From Candidatus Paracaedibacteraceae bacterium (GTDB lineage Bacteria; Pseudomonadota; Alphaproteobacteria; Paracaedibacterales; Paracaedibacteraceae), in NCBI GenBank assembly GCA_019636035.1, contig JAHBYI010000002.1, forward strand, positions 124,001 through 188,000: 64,000 nt of DNA, in the 5' to 3' direction. Made by a program: the position numbers and the translations under genes. This document shows, one piece after another, positions 45,024 through 54,759 of the stretch. Each line of letters starts with the position of its first letter. Positions within the stretch are counted from its first letter, which is position 1. The notes beneath the pieces were generated by a model that worked only from the letters and a program-made list of their open reading frames with translations, ran no database searches and had not been told where the DNA came from.

Positions 45024-45100
45024 GCGGTCGTAGCTCAGCAGGATAGAGCGACGGATTCCTAATCCGTAGGCCGTGGGTTCGAATCCCGCCGATCGCACCA
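45024..45100 (+). tRNA. tRNA-Arg (anticodon CCT)
   Basis: A complete cloverleaf of 77 bases with encoded CCA. Acceptor GCGGTCG pairs with CGATCGC (one G-U); anticodon stem ACGGA/TCCGT with loop TTCCTAA gives CCT (codon AGG); T arm GTGGG-TTCGAAT-CCCGC. The YdjM-like gene starts 17 bases after it. Confidence 0.97.
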
Positions 45101-45117
45101 CAGATGATGGATTTCTC

Positions 45118-46143
45118 ATGGATTTAGTGACGCAAGGTATCCTTGGTGCCGCTGTTGGCCAGGCCGGCTTTCAGCATAAACTTGGCCGTAAGGCTGTTTT
45201 GTGGGGAGCCATTTACGGAATGGTTCCTGATCTGGATGTTTTAGTGAAATTCTCAGGCAATCCCTTTGCTGAACAATTGTACCATCGCGGCTTTACGCAC
45301 TCTCTATTCTTTGCCCCTCTTATTGCACCGATTGTAGCTGTTGTGATGCGAAAGTCCTATAAAACCGGCGATTACTGGTCTTGGTTATGGTTGATTTTCT
45401 GGGCGTTGATAACACATCCGTTATTGGATGTTTTTACTCATTATGGAACTCAACTGCTTAATCCTCTATCGACTTATCGATTTAGCTTGGCGGCTATTCC
45501 TGTTGTTGATTTGTTGTACTCGATTCCATTGCTGCTTGCTGTGATTGTTGGTCTGATTATTCCAAAGGATAGATTGGCCGGAACCGTGACATCGTTCATG
45601 CTTTTACTAACGACAAGCTATTTGTTTTATGGGATTACGTGTAATTCAGCAGCTGTTGACCAAGCGCGTCAAGAGTTGGGTATTACCGATCGTATTGAAA
45701 GTTATCCGACCTTATTCCAGATTCATCTCAGGCGCGTTGTTGTGCATTTACCGGGGGAAGTGAAGATTGGCTTGGTATCGACTTATCCGGGTGCTAAGTA
45801 TCCGATTCAGTGGTTTAGGTACCGTGATGATTTGCAAAACAACCACAATTTTCTTGAGTTATCGGATGTCCGGACTTACCTGTGGTTTTGTGCAGGGGAT
45901 TGCCTTATTCAAAAAGACCGGCACTCAATAAAACTGTATGACTTAAGATTTGGTGTGCCGGGGGCAAATGAGCCGGGAATCTGGGGTGTTGAATCAACCG
46001 ATGGCGGACATCATGTCAATCTGTTCAAGGCTCCGCTTTCCAGCGTGTATAAGGGGAATGTTTTCAGTTGGGCGTATGATGTGATGAAAGTCAGTTTTGG
46101 TAAAGACCCCCGTCAGTTATTGGAGAATTATCATGAGCAATAA
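45118..46143 (+). CDS. YdjM-like membrane-bound metal-dependent hydrolase
   Basis: A 341-residue protein of the LexA-binding/inner-membrane metal-dependent hydrolase family. The N-terminal half has several membrane helices with the family's metal ligands: PDLDVLVKF, HRGFTHSLFF and THPLLDVFTHYGTQLL (Asp and His residues). The C-terminal half is soluble. The true cellular role of the family is unclear. The ATG at 45118 is used; an upstream in-frame start lies in the tRNA. It overlaps gpmI by 11 bases. Confidence 0.85.
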   Translation: MDLVTQGILGAAVGQAGFQHKLGRKAVLWGAIYGMVPDLDVLVKFSGNPFAEQLYHRGFTHSLFFAPLIAPIVAVVMRKSYKTGDYWSWLWLIFWALITHPLLDVFTHYGTQLLNPLSTYRFSLAAIPVVDLLYSIPLLLAVIVGLIIPKDRLAGTVTSFMLLLTTSYLFYGITCNSAAVDQARQELGITDRIESYPTLFQIHLRRVVVHLPGEVKIGLVSTYPGAKYPIQWFRYRDDLQNNHNFLELSDVRTYLWFCAGDCLIQKDRHSIKLYDLRFGVPGANEPGIWGVESTDGGHHVNLFKAPLSSVYKGNVFSWAYDVMKVSFGKDPRQLLENYHEQ

Positions 46144-47617
46144 AGTTCTGTTGTGTATCCTTGACGGATGGGGAATCCGTAATACGGTTGATCATAATGG
46201 TATTGCTCTGGCTAATACACCTCATTGGGATCGGTTGCTAAAGACTTATCCGCATAGTCTTTTGCAAGCTTCGGAGCTAAATGTTGGTTTACCGAAAGGG
46301 CAGATGGGTAATTCAGAAGTGGGGCACATGACGATCGGCAGCGGTCGTGTTGTCTTGCAGGAATTACCGCGGATCAATGAGGCTATACAAAACGGTCAGG
46401 TAACATCATTGCCTGTGTGGCAACGGTTTGTTGTTCAGGCAAAAAACAAGACTGTTCATGTGCTTGGGCTTTTGTCCGATGGCGGGGTTCATTCCCATCA
46501 AGATCAGATTGCTTTTTTTGCAAAAGAAATGGCGAAAGCAGGCTTAAGCGTTAAGGTTCACGGATTTTTGGATGGACGTGATACGCCGCCCGATTCAGCT
46601 GTGACGTATGTTCAAAAATTTATAGATGATTGCCATGGGTATGACATTGAAATTGTGTCGCTTGGCGGTCGCTATTATGGTATGGATCGGGATAAGCGTT
46701 GGGATCGGATTGAGGTCGCACTGGATGCAATTATCCAAGGGAAGGGTGTAAAATTCACGGATCCGATACAGTTTATTCAGGATAGTTATGCGGCTGGTGT
46801 GACGGATGAGTTTGTTGTGCCGGGGGTTCGTTATGGGTATTCTGGATTTCAAGCGGGAGACAGCTTATTTGTCGGGAATTTCCGTGCGGATCGGATGCGG
46901 CAGATTCTCTCAAAACTTGTTGATGATCAACGGTTAACACAGCTTTTGGGGCTTGTTGAGTATTCAGCAGATCTTGCCCCTAAGATGCTAACTCTTTTTC
47001 AGAAAGAGGAAATCTCAGCAACCTTGGGATCAATTGTTTCTGATGCAGGGTTAAAGCAATTCCGTGCAGCTGAGACTGAAAAATATGCTCATGTGACCTT
47101 TTTTCTGAATGGAGGGCGTGAGGATGTTTATCCTGGTGAAGAGCGGCAGATGGTTGCGTCACCTAAGGTTTCAACCTATGATCTTAAGCCTGAGATGTCA
47201 GCACCTGAACTGACGTCTGTCCTTGTTTCTGCGATTGAATCAGGGCAGTATTCATTGATTGTTTGTAACTATGCAAATCCTGATATGGTGGGGCATACCG
47301 GTGTACAGAATGCCATTGTTCAGGCTGTTGAAACGGTTGATGCGTGTCTTGGTAAACTTGAAGAAGCGGCAAAAGAGCAGGGATATGCCATGATTATTAC
47401 CGCAGACCACGGCAATGTTGAGTTGATGATTGATCCTGAGACGGGCGGGGTGCATACGGCGCATACGCTCAATCCTGTGCCGTTTGTCCTTGTTAATAGC
47501 TCTGCACATCATGTCAAGGATGGTGGATTAAAGGATATTGCGCCGACAATATTAACCCTTTTGGGGATCGCAAAAACAAGTGAAATGACAGGCTCTTCGT
47601 TGATTTCGGACAATTGA
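46133..47617 (+). CDS. gpmI: 2,3-bisphosphoglycerate-independent phosphoglycerate mutase
   Basis: Mn-dependent interconversion of 3- and 2-phosphoglycerate. The 494-residue protein starts MSNKVLLCILDGWGIR (metal Asp), has catalytic Ser in GQMGNSEVGHMTIG, the HGFLDGRDTPP segment, and TADHGNVELM near the end. TTGGAG precedes the ATG at 46133. In Alphaproteobacteria gpmI is often followed by envC-ctpA-yibQ-rppH; envC is missing here. Confidence 0.96.
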   Translation: MSNKVLLCILDGWGIRNTVDHNGIALANTPHWDRLLKTYPHSLLQASELNVGLPKGQMGNSEVGHMTIGSGRVVLQELPRINEAIQNGQVTSLPVWQRFVVQAKNKTVHVLGLLSDGGVHSHQDQIAFFAKEMAKAGLSVKVHGFLDGRDTPPDSAVTYVQKFIDDCHGYDIEIVSLGGRYYGMDRDKRWDRIEVALDAIIQGKGVKFTDPIQFIQDSYAAGVTDEFVVPGVRYGYSGFQAGDSLFVGNFRADRMRQILSKLVDDQRLTQLLGLVEYSADLAPKMLTLFQKEEISATLGSIVSDAGLKQFRAAETEKYAHVTFFLNGGREDVYPGEERQMVASPKVSTYDLKPEMSAPELTSVLVSAIESGQYSLIVCNYANPDMVGHTGVQNAIVQAVETVDACLGKLEEAAKEQGYAMIITADHGNVELMIDPETGGVHTAHTLNPVPFVLVNSSAHHVKDGGLKDIAPTILTLLGIAKTSEMTGSSLISDN

Positions 47618-47793
47618 CGAATTAACTTTCTCAGACATCGAATGTGTTCACGACAATTTGAAAAAAAGGGGACATCAATATACTTAAAGATCTTTTCATA
47701 TAAAGCCGTTGATTTATAAAGATCAAGCTATTGATTAACGATCAGAATTGCGTCATCCTTAGAATATGAATTAAGGGACAGAGAGGGATTCTG

Positions 47794-48978
47794 ATGACTT
47801 TGCGTCAAACGGCGTTGGGGCTTTGCGTGCTCTCGTCCTTGTTATCCGCTTGTTGGAATGAGAAAAAAGGCAGCCAAGTCGTATCCTTTGATTGCGATCC
47901 CTTGTTTAAAGAGGTGATTGATCTTGTTGAGAAAAATTATATTGATCAACCGAATTTAGAGACGATGCGCATTGGTGCCTTGTCGGGGATGTTGTCATCT
48001 CTTGATCCGTATTCAGCTTATTTAACACCAAAAGCCTATGATCTTTTGACTGATTCGACAGATGGTGTTTTTGGTGGTATTGGTGTTGAAATGTGTCCGG
48101 CAGACGGTGGTGTGCGCATTATTAGTGTGCTGGATGATTCGCCTGCCTTTGTTGCCGGAGTGCAATCAGGGGATATTATTGCTGCTGTTGATCAACGGCC
48201 AACCTATAACATGACCTATTCTGAAATTGTTGGTGCTTTGCATGGAACGCCTAAAACGCGGCTGAAACTGCTTATTCAACGTCAAGATAGAGAGTTAAGC
48301 CTTGAGTTGATTCGACAGAAAATTACGGTTAATCCGGTTAAACTGATTATCAAAGATGGGGTAGGGTATATCCGAATTGCCTATTTCAGTGATCAGGTTG
48401 CTGATCGATTAAAAGAAATTATTGAAACTTTTGATAAAAGAGAGGAATCCCTGAGAGGGATCATCTTGGATTTGCGAAATAATCCGGGAGGGATTCTTGA
48501 CCAAGCGATTCGAACCGTTGGTTTCTTTATCAAATCAGGTGCGGTTGTCAAATTCCAAGAGCGAGGGAGTCCTGAGAAAACGTTGACGACCTATGAAAAA
48601 GTGTCTTTGCCAACGGTTCCTGTTGTTGTTCTTATCAACTCAGGTTCTGCATCTGCGTCTGAAATTGTTGCCTCAGCCTTGAAATTTCATCATCGTGCTT
48701 TAATTTTGGGTAAACGATCGCATGGTAAAGGATCAATCCAGAGTGTTTTTCCTATACCCGGTGTTGGTGGTGTGAAGATTACCACAGCCAAGTTTTCAAC
48801 CCTGGATGGTATTAGCCTCAGTGGTCGAGGTGTTTCCCCTGATGTTACGGTTGATGCAGATCCCAATATTAATAATATTAGTTTAGGCAATAAGAATTCC
48901 TTGAGTGAGGATGATGTTCAGTTGATGCGTGCTTTTGAGCTTGTCACAAGCCTCGTTAGCTTAAAGAAATGGTCTTAA
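47794..48978 (+). CDS. ctpA: Carboxy-terminal processing protease (S41), lipoprotein
   Basis: A 394-residue periplasmic serine protease. The leader ends in a lipobox (LLSACWN), so it is probably a lipoprotein. The N-terminal helical cap has MLSSLDPYSAYLTP, the PDZ domain spans ~residues 95-170 (SPAFVAGVQSGDIIAAVD), and the S41 core holds catalytic Ser in NSGSASASEIVA and Lys in GKRSHGKGSIQ. It degrades or trims envelope proteins, often cell-wall enzymes. yibQ follows with no gap. Confidence 0.94.
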   Translation: MTLRQTALGLCVLSSLLSACWNEKKGSQVVSFDCDPLFKEVIDLVEKNYIDQPNLETMRIGALSGMLSSLDPYSAYLTPKAYDLLTDSTDGVFGGIGVEMCPADGGVRIISVLDDSPAFVAGVQSGDIIAAVDQRPTYNMTYSEIVGALHGTPKTRLKLLIQRQDRELSLELIRQKITVNPVKLIIKDGVGYIRIAYFSDQVADRLKEIIETFDKREESLRGIILDLRNNPGGILDQAIRTVGFFIKSGAVVKFQERGSPEKTLTTYEKVSLPTVPVVVLINSGSASASEIVASALKFHHRALILGKRSHGKGSIQSVFPIPGVGGVKITTAKFSTLDGISLSGRGVSPDVTVDADPNINNISLGNKNSLSEDDVQLMRAFELVTSLVSLKKWS

Positions 48979-50235
48979 ATGATGGCCGGCATGATTGAAA
49001 AACTGAAAGATTTAATCAAGATTGTTCGGGCGTTTGTCTTCAAAGAGAAGCAAAAAACGGGTGTGCTTGGGCAATTGAAAATGGATGCCGATGCTGATCG
49101 GAAAGATCGATCGGCACAACGGGATATTCCTGCTATTGACTTGTCATCGTTAGAAAAATTCCCGATTAAGAAAATTGCTTTTTTTGTACTGTTGTTGCTG
49201 GGGGGGATTGCTCTTGCTGCTGTCCTCTTATGGACAAAGTTGACAACTTTTTCGCATAACTATAGCTCGAGCGAACCGTTGGAAAATCAGGTGCCACAGG
49301 TTGAGTCTGCGCAAAATGCAGGATTTCTGCCGGGCAAAAGTGTTCCAGTTAAACCAAAGCCGGAAGTCAAAAAAGAAGAAGAAATTCCACCTCAGACCGA
49401 TCATAAGGATGAGCAAAAAGACAGCCATAACCCGGTTATTGAGCCTCAGGAAAAAAAGATTGAATCCGTGTCGAAACCGGAAACAAAAACTCTGGCTCGT
49501 ATTATGCCGTCATCAAATACGGCGCAGGGGATTAGCCAAACAATTAACCCCCAGTATCTTGTCGAAAATCCAATTCTCAAAGTCCAGAAAGCTGTCCTTA
49601 TTCTCAAAGGGTTTGGGCTTAACAAAATCCATGGTGACTCAATTCTGGATGAGATTTATGACGATATCGTTGTGGCAATCGATCCTTATACAACGGGGTT
49701 GCAGGATGAAATTGAGATATTGGCCGATTATGGGTTTGATGTGTTGGTTACGATTCCTCTGGAAGATATGAACCCTCGTAAAGATCAGGGACATTTGACT
49801 GTTAGGACAACGATGAAACCGACGGTGCGTGAGAAGATTTTGGGGTCCGTCTTGGATGTTTCTGCGTCTGCCCAAGGCATTTTATTCTCAGGGGGGCGAA
49901 AACTCTTAAAATCGCCGACTGATGTTCAAGCACTTGTCACTTACCTGTCGGCTCATGATAAGTTTGTCGTGTTGGGTGATGACGTTTTAAATAATAAATT
50001 TTTTAAAATTGCAGATGCTTCTTCTTTAAATTATCTGGTTGTTGCTGCTGATAATTCTCCGATGTCTGATGTTGATCGGATCCTGGGAATGGTTCGAAGA
50101 ACAGGATTTGTTATCTTGAGTTTTGATATTCATACACCCGATGTTGTCGATAAAATTAAACAATGGATAAAAGTTTTGGATGAGAATAAGATAGATGTTG
50201 TGTCTATCTCAAATTTACTTAAAAGAAATGACTGA
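48979..50235 (+). CDS. Divergent polysaccharide deacetylase family protein (YibQ-like)
   Basis: A 418-residue protein with one membrane anchor (~residues 55-80, IAFFVLLLLGGIALAAVLLW), a long Pro/Lys/Glu linker (to ~190), and a C-terminal deacetylase-like (DUF610/YibQ) domain from ~residue 200 (AVLILKGFGLNKIHGDSILD). The family is found next to ctpA and in envelope maintenance clusters; its activity is not established. Start ATG is directly after the ctpA stop codon. Confidence 0.85.
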   Translation: MMAGMIEKLKDLIKIVRAFVFKEKQKTGVLGQLKMDADADRKDRSAQRDIPAIDLSSLEKFPIKKIAFFVLLLLGGIALAAVLLWTKLTTFSHNYSSSEPLENQVPQVESAQNAGFLPGKSVPVKPKPEVKKEEEIPPQTDHKDEQKDSHNPVIEPQEKKIESVSKPETKTLARIMPSSNTAQGISQTINPQYLVENPILKVQKAVLILKGFGLNKIHGDSILDEIYDDIVVAIDPYTTGLQDEIEILADYGFDVLVTIPLEDMNPRKDQGHLTVRTTMKPTVREKILGSVLDVSASAQGILFSGGRKLLKSPTDVQALVTYLSAHDKFVVLGDDVLNNKFFKIADASSLNYLVVAADNSPMSDVDRILGMVRRTGFVILSFDIHTPDVVDKIKQWIKVLDENKIDVVSISNLLKRND

Positions 50236-50725
50236 TTCTTATTTGTTGCATCATGACCCCTATTACCGCCTTGGTGTTGGCATGATGGTTTTAAACCATC
50301 ACGATCATGTTCTTGTGTGTCAGCGTGCCGATATGGCTCAGACTGGGTTAATGGATGCTTGGCAAATGCCACAAGGGGGGATCGATCACGATGAAGATCC
50401 TGAAGTTGCGGCGTTCCGGGAACTTAAAGAGGAAATCGGGACATCGAACGTATCGATTATTGCTGAATCGAAAGAGTGGTTGAGTTACGACTTACCGCGA
50501 GAGTTATCCGATACATTGTGGGGTGGGCGGTACATTGGTCAGCGTCAAAAATGGTTTTTGATGCGGTACAATGGTTATGAATCAGAAATCAACTTAAAGA
50601 CAATGCACCCTGAGTTTGTTGCTTATAAATGGGTTCTGCCGGCAGAGTTGCCGGGTTTAATTGTTGACTTTAAACAAGATTTGTATACGAGAATTTTGAC
50701 TGAGTTTCAAGAATACCTTGAGTAG
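50228..50725 (+). CDS. rppH: RNA pyrophosphohydrolase
   Basis: A 165-residue Nudix hydrolase that removes pyrophosphate from mRNA 5' ends and so starts decay. The Nudix box reads GGIDHDEDPEVAAFRELKEE with IG following, and WQMPQ precedes it; YDLPRELSDTLWGGRYIGQR is typical of RppH/NudH. The ATG at 50228 overlaps the yibQ stop by 8 bases. Confidence 0.95.
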   Translation: MTDSYLLHHDPYYRLGVGMMVLNHHDHVLVCQRADMAQTGLMDAWQMPQGGIDHDEDPEVAAFRELKEEIGTSNVSIIAESKEWLSYDLPRELSDTLWGGRYIGQRQKWFLMRYNGYESEINLKTMHPEFVAYKWVLPAELPGLIVDFKQDLYTRILTEFQEYLE

Positions 50726-50761
50726 GGTATACGATACATAATATTTAAAAGATGGTTGAAA

Positions 50762-51790
50762 ATGGCTATTCCTGAATCTTTAAAACAATGGATAAAAGAC
50801 AACTCAATTTTAATTGGCTCTGGCCTTGCTATTATTTTCCTAGGGTATTGGTTCTTTTGTATTCATGGTTTTGAATCAACAGACAATGCGTATGTTAAGG
50901 CCGATATGACTGTGATCAGCCCACGGGTCAATGGCTACATAACAGAGGTGTTGGTTGATGAAAACCAGTCTGTAAAAAAAGATCAGCTTCTTGCTAGAAT
51001 TGATGATCGGGATTATAAATCGCGTTTTGAGCAAGCAGAAAGTCAGGTTCGTGTCATCTCGGCGCGGATTCGATCTTTGGAAAGTCAAGTGTCCCTGCAA
51101 GAGGCGATGATTGATCAAACCAAAGCCGGTATGGATTCAGCGAATGCCACCTATGAACAAGCATCAAAAGAGAATAAGCGAATTCAAAAACTACTCAAGG
51201 ATGGTGCTGTTTCTCAACAAATGATGGATGCAGTGACGGCTCAGTATAAAAACGCTAAGGCATTGGTGGATAAATCAAAAGCAGAACAACTCGCTGCTGA
51301 GAATCAAAAGGCCGCCTTTGATGCTCAACTTGAGGAAGGCCGAGCTCAGTTGGTCAATGTTCAAGCACAAGCTGATCAGGCTCAGCGGGATCTTGCTTAT
51401 ACCGAAGTAAAAGCCCCGTTCGATGGCAAGGTTGGTCGAAAAGCTATGCAAATTGGTCAGTTGGTTCGCCCGGGAGTTGCTCTTGCTTATTTAGTGCCCA
51501 ACGATGTTTGGATTGAGGCTAATTTTAAAGAAACACAAATTACCAAGATGCGTTCCGGAAACCGTGTCTGGGTTGAGGTTGATGCTTACCCGGATGTGAA
51601 ATTCCGTGGTCGTGTTGACAGTTTAGCACCGGCAAGTGGCTCAGAGTTTTCTATTTTGCCACCGGAAAATGCAACGGGGAATTTTACAAAGATTGTCCGA
51701 CGTATTCCCGTTAAGTTGGTTCTCAAAGGGGCTGATCTTGATAAGTTAAAACCCGGGATGTCGTGTTATGCAACGGTACGTTGCCGATGA
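50762..51790 (+). CDS. emrA: EmrA-like multidrug efflux adaptor (HlyD family)
   Basis: A 342-residue membrane fusion protein. One membrane helix (ILIGSGLAIIFLGYWFF), then STDNAYVKADMTVISPRVNG (the EmrA signature with first lipoyl half), a long coiled coil (~residues 85-205), and APFDGKVGRKAMQIGQLVRP. It links the MFS pump EmrB to an outer-membrane channel. emrB overlaps by ATGA. Confidence 0.93.
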   Translation: MAIPESLKQWIKDNSILIGSGLAIIFLGYWFFCIHGFESTDNAYVKADMTVISPRVNGYITEVLVDENQSVKKDQLLARIDDRDYKSRFEQAESQVRVISARIRSLESQVSLQEAMIDQTKAGMDSANATYEQASKENKRIQKLLKDGAVSQQMMDAVTAQYKNAKALVDKSKAEQLAAENQKAAFDAQLEEGRAQLVNVQAQADQAQRDLAYTEVKAPFDGKVGRKAMQIGQLVRPGVALAYLVPNDVWIEANFKETQITKMRSGNRVWVEVDAYPDVKFRGRVDSLAPASGSEFSILPPENATGNFTKIVRRIPVKLVLKGADLDKLKPGMSCYATVRCR

Positions 51791-53352
51791 CGAATCAACG
51801 AGTGGACGAGATACCTGAACCAACCCGAGAGCAGTGGATCGGGTTTCTGGGGTTGGTCTTCGGCATGTTTATGGCTGTTTTGGATATCCAGATTGTTGCC
51901 TCGTCCATTGCTCAGATACAAGCCGGGATTTCGGCTTCTACGGATGAAGTCACGTGGGTGCAGACGTCCTATTTAATTGCAGAAGTCATTATTATCCCCT
52001 TAACGGGCTGGTTAGCTCGGGTTTTCTCGACACGCTATATCTATTTCACTGCAGCCTTTGGTTTTACAATCATGAGTGTTGCTGCTGCTTGTGCCTGGGA
52101 TATTAATTCCATGATCGTTTTCCGAGCATTACAGGGAATCTTTGGGGGAATCATGATTCCAACGACATTCTCGGTGGTCTATACCATGTTTCCTAAGCGG
52201 TTACAGCCGACGATGACTGTTGTGATCGGAAGTGTCGTGACAATGGCACCAACGATTGGCCCTGTGCTTGGGGGCTATTTAACGGACGTTTTTTCGTGGC
52301 ATATCTTGTTTTTAATCAATATTATCCCGGGGATTTTAGTTTGCCTGACAACTTGGATTTATGTTCATGTTGACAAGCCCCACCTTGAGTTGCTCAATAA
52401 AATTGATTTTATCGGAATTATTTATATTGCTGTCTGTCTTGGGTGTTTGCAATATGTGTTAGAAGAAGGGGTTCGTGATCAGTGGTTTGAGAGTAATGTT
52501 ATCCGTAATATGTCCATGATATCGTTGCTTGCCGGGGTTTTATTTGTGTATCGTTCTTTGCGAATTGAGTCGCCTGCTGTTGATATCAGGGCTTTTCAAA
52601 ATAAGAATTTTCGCCTTGGTTGTGTCTTTAGTTTTATTATCGGGTGTGGCCTCTATGTTATGGTTTATCTTTTACCCCTTGAGCTATCGTTAATTCAGGG
52701 GTTAAACAGTTATCAGATTGGTCTATACGTTTCTGTTGTGGGTATTTTCCAGTTTATATCAGCACCCATAGCTGCCCAATTATCGAAAGTTATGGATCTG
52801 AGAGTTATGATGACAATTGGGTTTGGTTTATTTGGTTTGGGTTGCTATTTGAATGGTGGACAGACTGCTGATTCCGGGTTCTGGGATTTTTTTCCGGCTC
52901 AGGCTGTGCGCGGATTATCCATGATGCTCTGTTTTATGCCGATTAACACATTGGCATTGGGGACGTTACCCTTAACTGAAGTTGCCAACGCGAGCGGATT
53001 ATACAATTTGATGCGCAATTTGGGGGGGGCAATTGGTCTGGCTGTCTTTAATACGTTCTTATCTAATTGGCAGAAACAAAAATATTCGGTCTTGCGAGAG
53101 AACATCGATCTAACACGACAGCCCGTAACGCAGTTTTTGGATAATATAGCTGAGTATTTGGGATCTTTTGCCCACTTGGCCGATGCTGATCTGGGTGCTC
53201 TTACGATTTTGCAAAACCTAGCGCAACGCGAAGCAATCGTTATGACATTTGATGATTTATACTGGTTGATGGGAGCGATATTTTTTGTATCGCTCTGCAT
53301 CATTCCATTTATGAAAAAAGTTGAGTTTGGCGAGCAAACCGCCGGGCATTAA
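51787..53352 (+). CDS. emrB: EmrB-like DHA2-family drug exporter (14 TMS MFS)
   Basis: A 521-residue major facilitator with about 14 hydrophobic helices. MFMAVLDIQIVASSIAQIQA is the DHA2 motif D1 and TDEVTWVQTSYLIAEVIIIP follows; GRVFST-type loop is LARVFSTRYIYF. It works with EmrA as a drug or fatty-acid exporter. The last 186 bases (53167-53352) are repeated as a decayed copy at 54554-54739. Its 3' end overlaps the next, convergent gene by four bases. Confidence 0.94.
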   Translation: MTNQRVDEIPEPTREQWIGFLGLVFGMFMAVLDIQIVASSIAQIQAGISASTDEVTWVQTSYLIAEVIIIPLTGWLARVFSTRYIYFTAAFGFTIMSVAAACAWDINSMIVFRALQGIFGGIMIPTTFSVVYTMFPKRLQPTMTVVIGSVVTMAPTIGPVLGGYLTDVFSWHILFLINIIPGILVCLTTWIYVHVDKPHLELLNKIDFIGIIYIAVCLGCLQYVLEEGVRDQWFESNVIRNMSMISLLAGVLFVYRSLRIESPAVDIRAFQNKNFRLGCVFSFIIGCGLYVMVYLLPLELSLIQGLNSYQIGLYVSVVGIFQFISAPIAAQLSKVMDLRVMMTIGFGLFGLGCYLNGGQTADSGFWDFFPAQAVRGLSMMLCFMPINTLALGTLPLTEVANASGLYNLMRNLGGAIGLAVFNTFLSNWQKQKYSVLRENIDLTRQPVTQFLDNIAEYLGSFAHLADADLGALTILQNLAQREAIVMTFDDLYWLMGAIFFVSLCIIPFMKKVEFGEQTAGH

Positions 53353-54455
53353 AGGTTAGAATCTGCCAAGGGGTTTTCTGTTTCTGCATTTGATATGACC
53401 GTGTCACGAAAAACCATTAAAAGAAAATGATTGACGAGAGGATCTTTTGCATTTTCTATAATGAGAGGATGGGCAGCTTTAAGTCTTTCTGAGTGTGGTA
53501 TTGAATTTATCTGCCAGTAGAGTATAATGATCTGATGAGCCCATTTACCGATGTTAGTCGTGTAAGGTTGAATGATATGGACATCATGATGCTGCAAAGC
53601 TCTAAAAAGTCGTTCCAGTGCTTGCACATCTTGTAACGAGTTTTCTTGTTGAGATGCTTGAAGGAGAATAGTGTCAAATATAGATATTAGATCCTTTTGA
53701 TATGTTTGCAAGAGAATACCGTCAAATATATCGTCTTTACCGAGAGTTACCAGCTTTCGTATAATATTCTCAATTTCTGAAATCATGCTACAAAAAGTTA
53801 TTTTCCCGTTGCTGTGTGATTCAATCTGATTATCTATGCTTGAAAAACAGTTCTGTTTAGCTATCTCAATTTCCTGGTATCTCATTTGTCTGAATTGCTC
53901 TTTTTGTCGCTTTTCTAATAAAGAGGCAGCGTACTTGTTTTCTCTATCTCTAAGAAAGGAATAATCATTTCTTGGGTGAAAGTTTTGCACTTGCGGTGAG
54001 TAACGAGGATCACGTATTTGTTTAATAAACTCATCTGCATTTATCCTATTTTCGTCTTTTTGTGGATTGCTACCATCTGCGAAAGTAGTATCGGCTAAGG
54101 TTGGTAATATGTGTATTGAATGCAAAGCAGTTACTATGATTTCATTGATTTTTGCAGAGGTAAGCTGTTGGCTTAGTGAATGAAGATGAGGTATATAAAG
54201 CTGATAATGGGCTGGGGAGCATAGGAAATCTCGGAAAGGATGTCCATATCCATTCTGACAAGCCTGATGATTTTCAGGGTGATAATTTACAAGAAGTTCA
54301 ATGGCTTCTTGTAATGTTCCTGTTGCTTCGAATTCAGCTAAACGGATTTCTTTATCTTGCATTGAGCTGTTATTGCTACTGGTTGCCATATCTGTTGCAT
54401 TTGTGAAATTTAAGGCAAAAAACGTTGCAGACATAATATATTTGAGCTGTTTCAT
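53349..54455 (-). CDS. Exported protein of unknown function, paralog 1
   Basis: A 368-residue protein with a signal peptide (MKQLKYIMSATFFALNFTNA). It shares a layout and short blocks with the next-door gene at 54760-55830: T-L-Q-E-A-I-E-L-L near residue 50, G-Y/F-G-H-P near 70, Y-Q-L/I-Y-I-P-H-L-H at ~82-90, and D-A/T-I-L-L-A/Q and S-E-R-L-x-A-A-x-x-L-I towards the end. The middle is helical and Gln/Glu-rich, with a coiled-coil-like region. No family is recognised. Start ATG at 54455 has only a weak ribosome site. Confidence 0.75.
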   Translation of the reverse strand: MKQLKYIMSATFFALNFTNATDMATSSNNSSMQDKEIRLAEFEATGTLQEAIELLVNYHPENHQACQNGYGHPFRDFLCSPAHYQLYIPHLHSLSQQLTSAKINEIIVTALHSIHILPTLADTTFADGSNPQKDENRINADEFIKQIRDPRYSPQVQNFHPRNDYSFLRDRENKYAASLLEKRQKEQFRQMRYQEIEIAKQNCFSSIDNQIESHSNGKITFCSMISEIENIIRKLVTLGKDDIFDGILLQTYQKDLISIFDTILLQASQQENSLQDVQALERLFRALQHHDVHIIQPYTTNIGKWAHQIIILYWQINSIPHSERLKAAHPLIIENAKDPLVNHFLLMVFRDTVISNAETENPLADSNL

Positions 54456-54553
54456 AGGGGATGGTACCCGGTTAAGGTTAATTTCTTTTAGAAAGTAGAG
54501 TTATTTTTTATTGTTTTCAAGTGTTTTTATAAGTATTGTCAGGAACACATAAG

Positions 54554-54739
54554 TTTGCTCACTTGGCCGATGCTGATCTGAGTACTCTTACGATTTTGCA
54601 AAACCTAGCGCAACGCGAGGCCATTGTTATGACGTTTGATGATTTATACTAGTTGATGGAGGCGATTTTTTTTGTATCGCTCTGCATTATTCCGTTTATG
54701 AAAAAAGTTGAGTTTACAGGTCAGGCTGCTGAGCATTGA
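54554..54739 (+). pseudogene. Decayed duplicate of the emrB 3' end
   Basis: A 186-base copy of emrB bases 53167-53352, the same length with no indels, about 87% identical by eye. It has no start or upstream part. The Trp codon TGG became TAG in the middle, so it cannot encode the C-terminus. It sits in front of paralog 2 exactly where emrB sits in front of paralog 1, so the duplication covered an emrB-tail plus secreted-gene block. Confidence 0.9.
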
Positions 54740-54759
54740 GGAATCTGACCAGCTAGTTT

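Noticed and set aside
44907..45119. Minus-strand frame over the tRNA-Arg gene
   Set aside because: It reads across a well-formed tRNA in antisense and has no similarity or ribosome site to support it.
47618..47793. Remnant of an envC-like gene
   Set aside because: All frames were inspected by eye and no M23 or coiled-coil fragment is recognisable; only the gap itself is reported.
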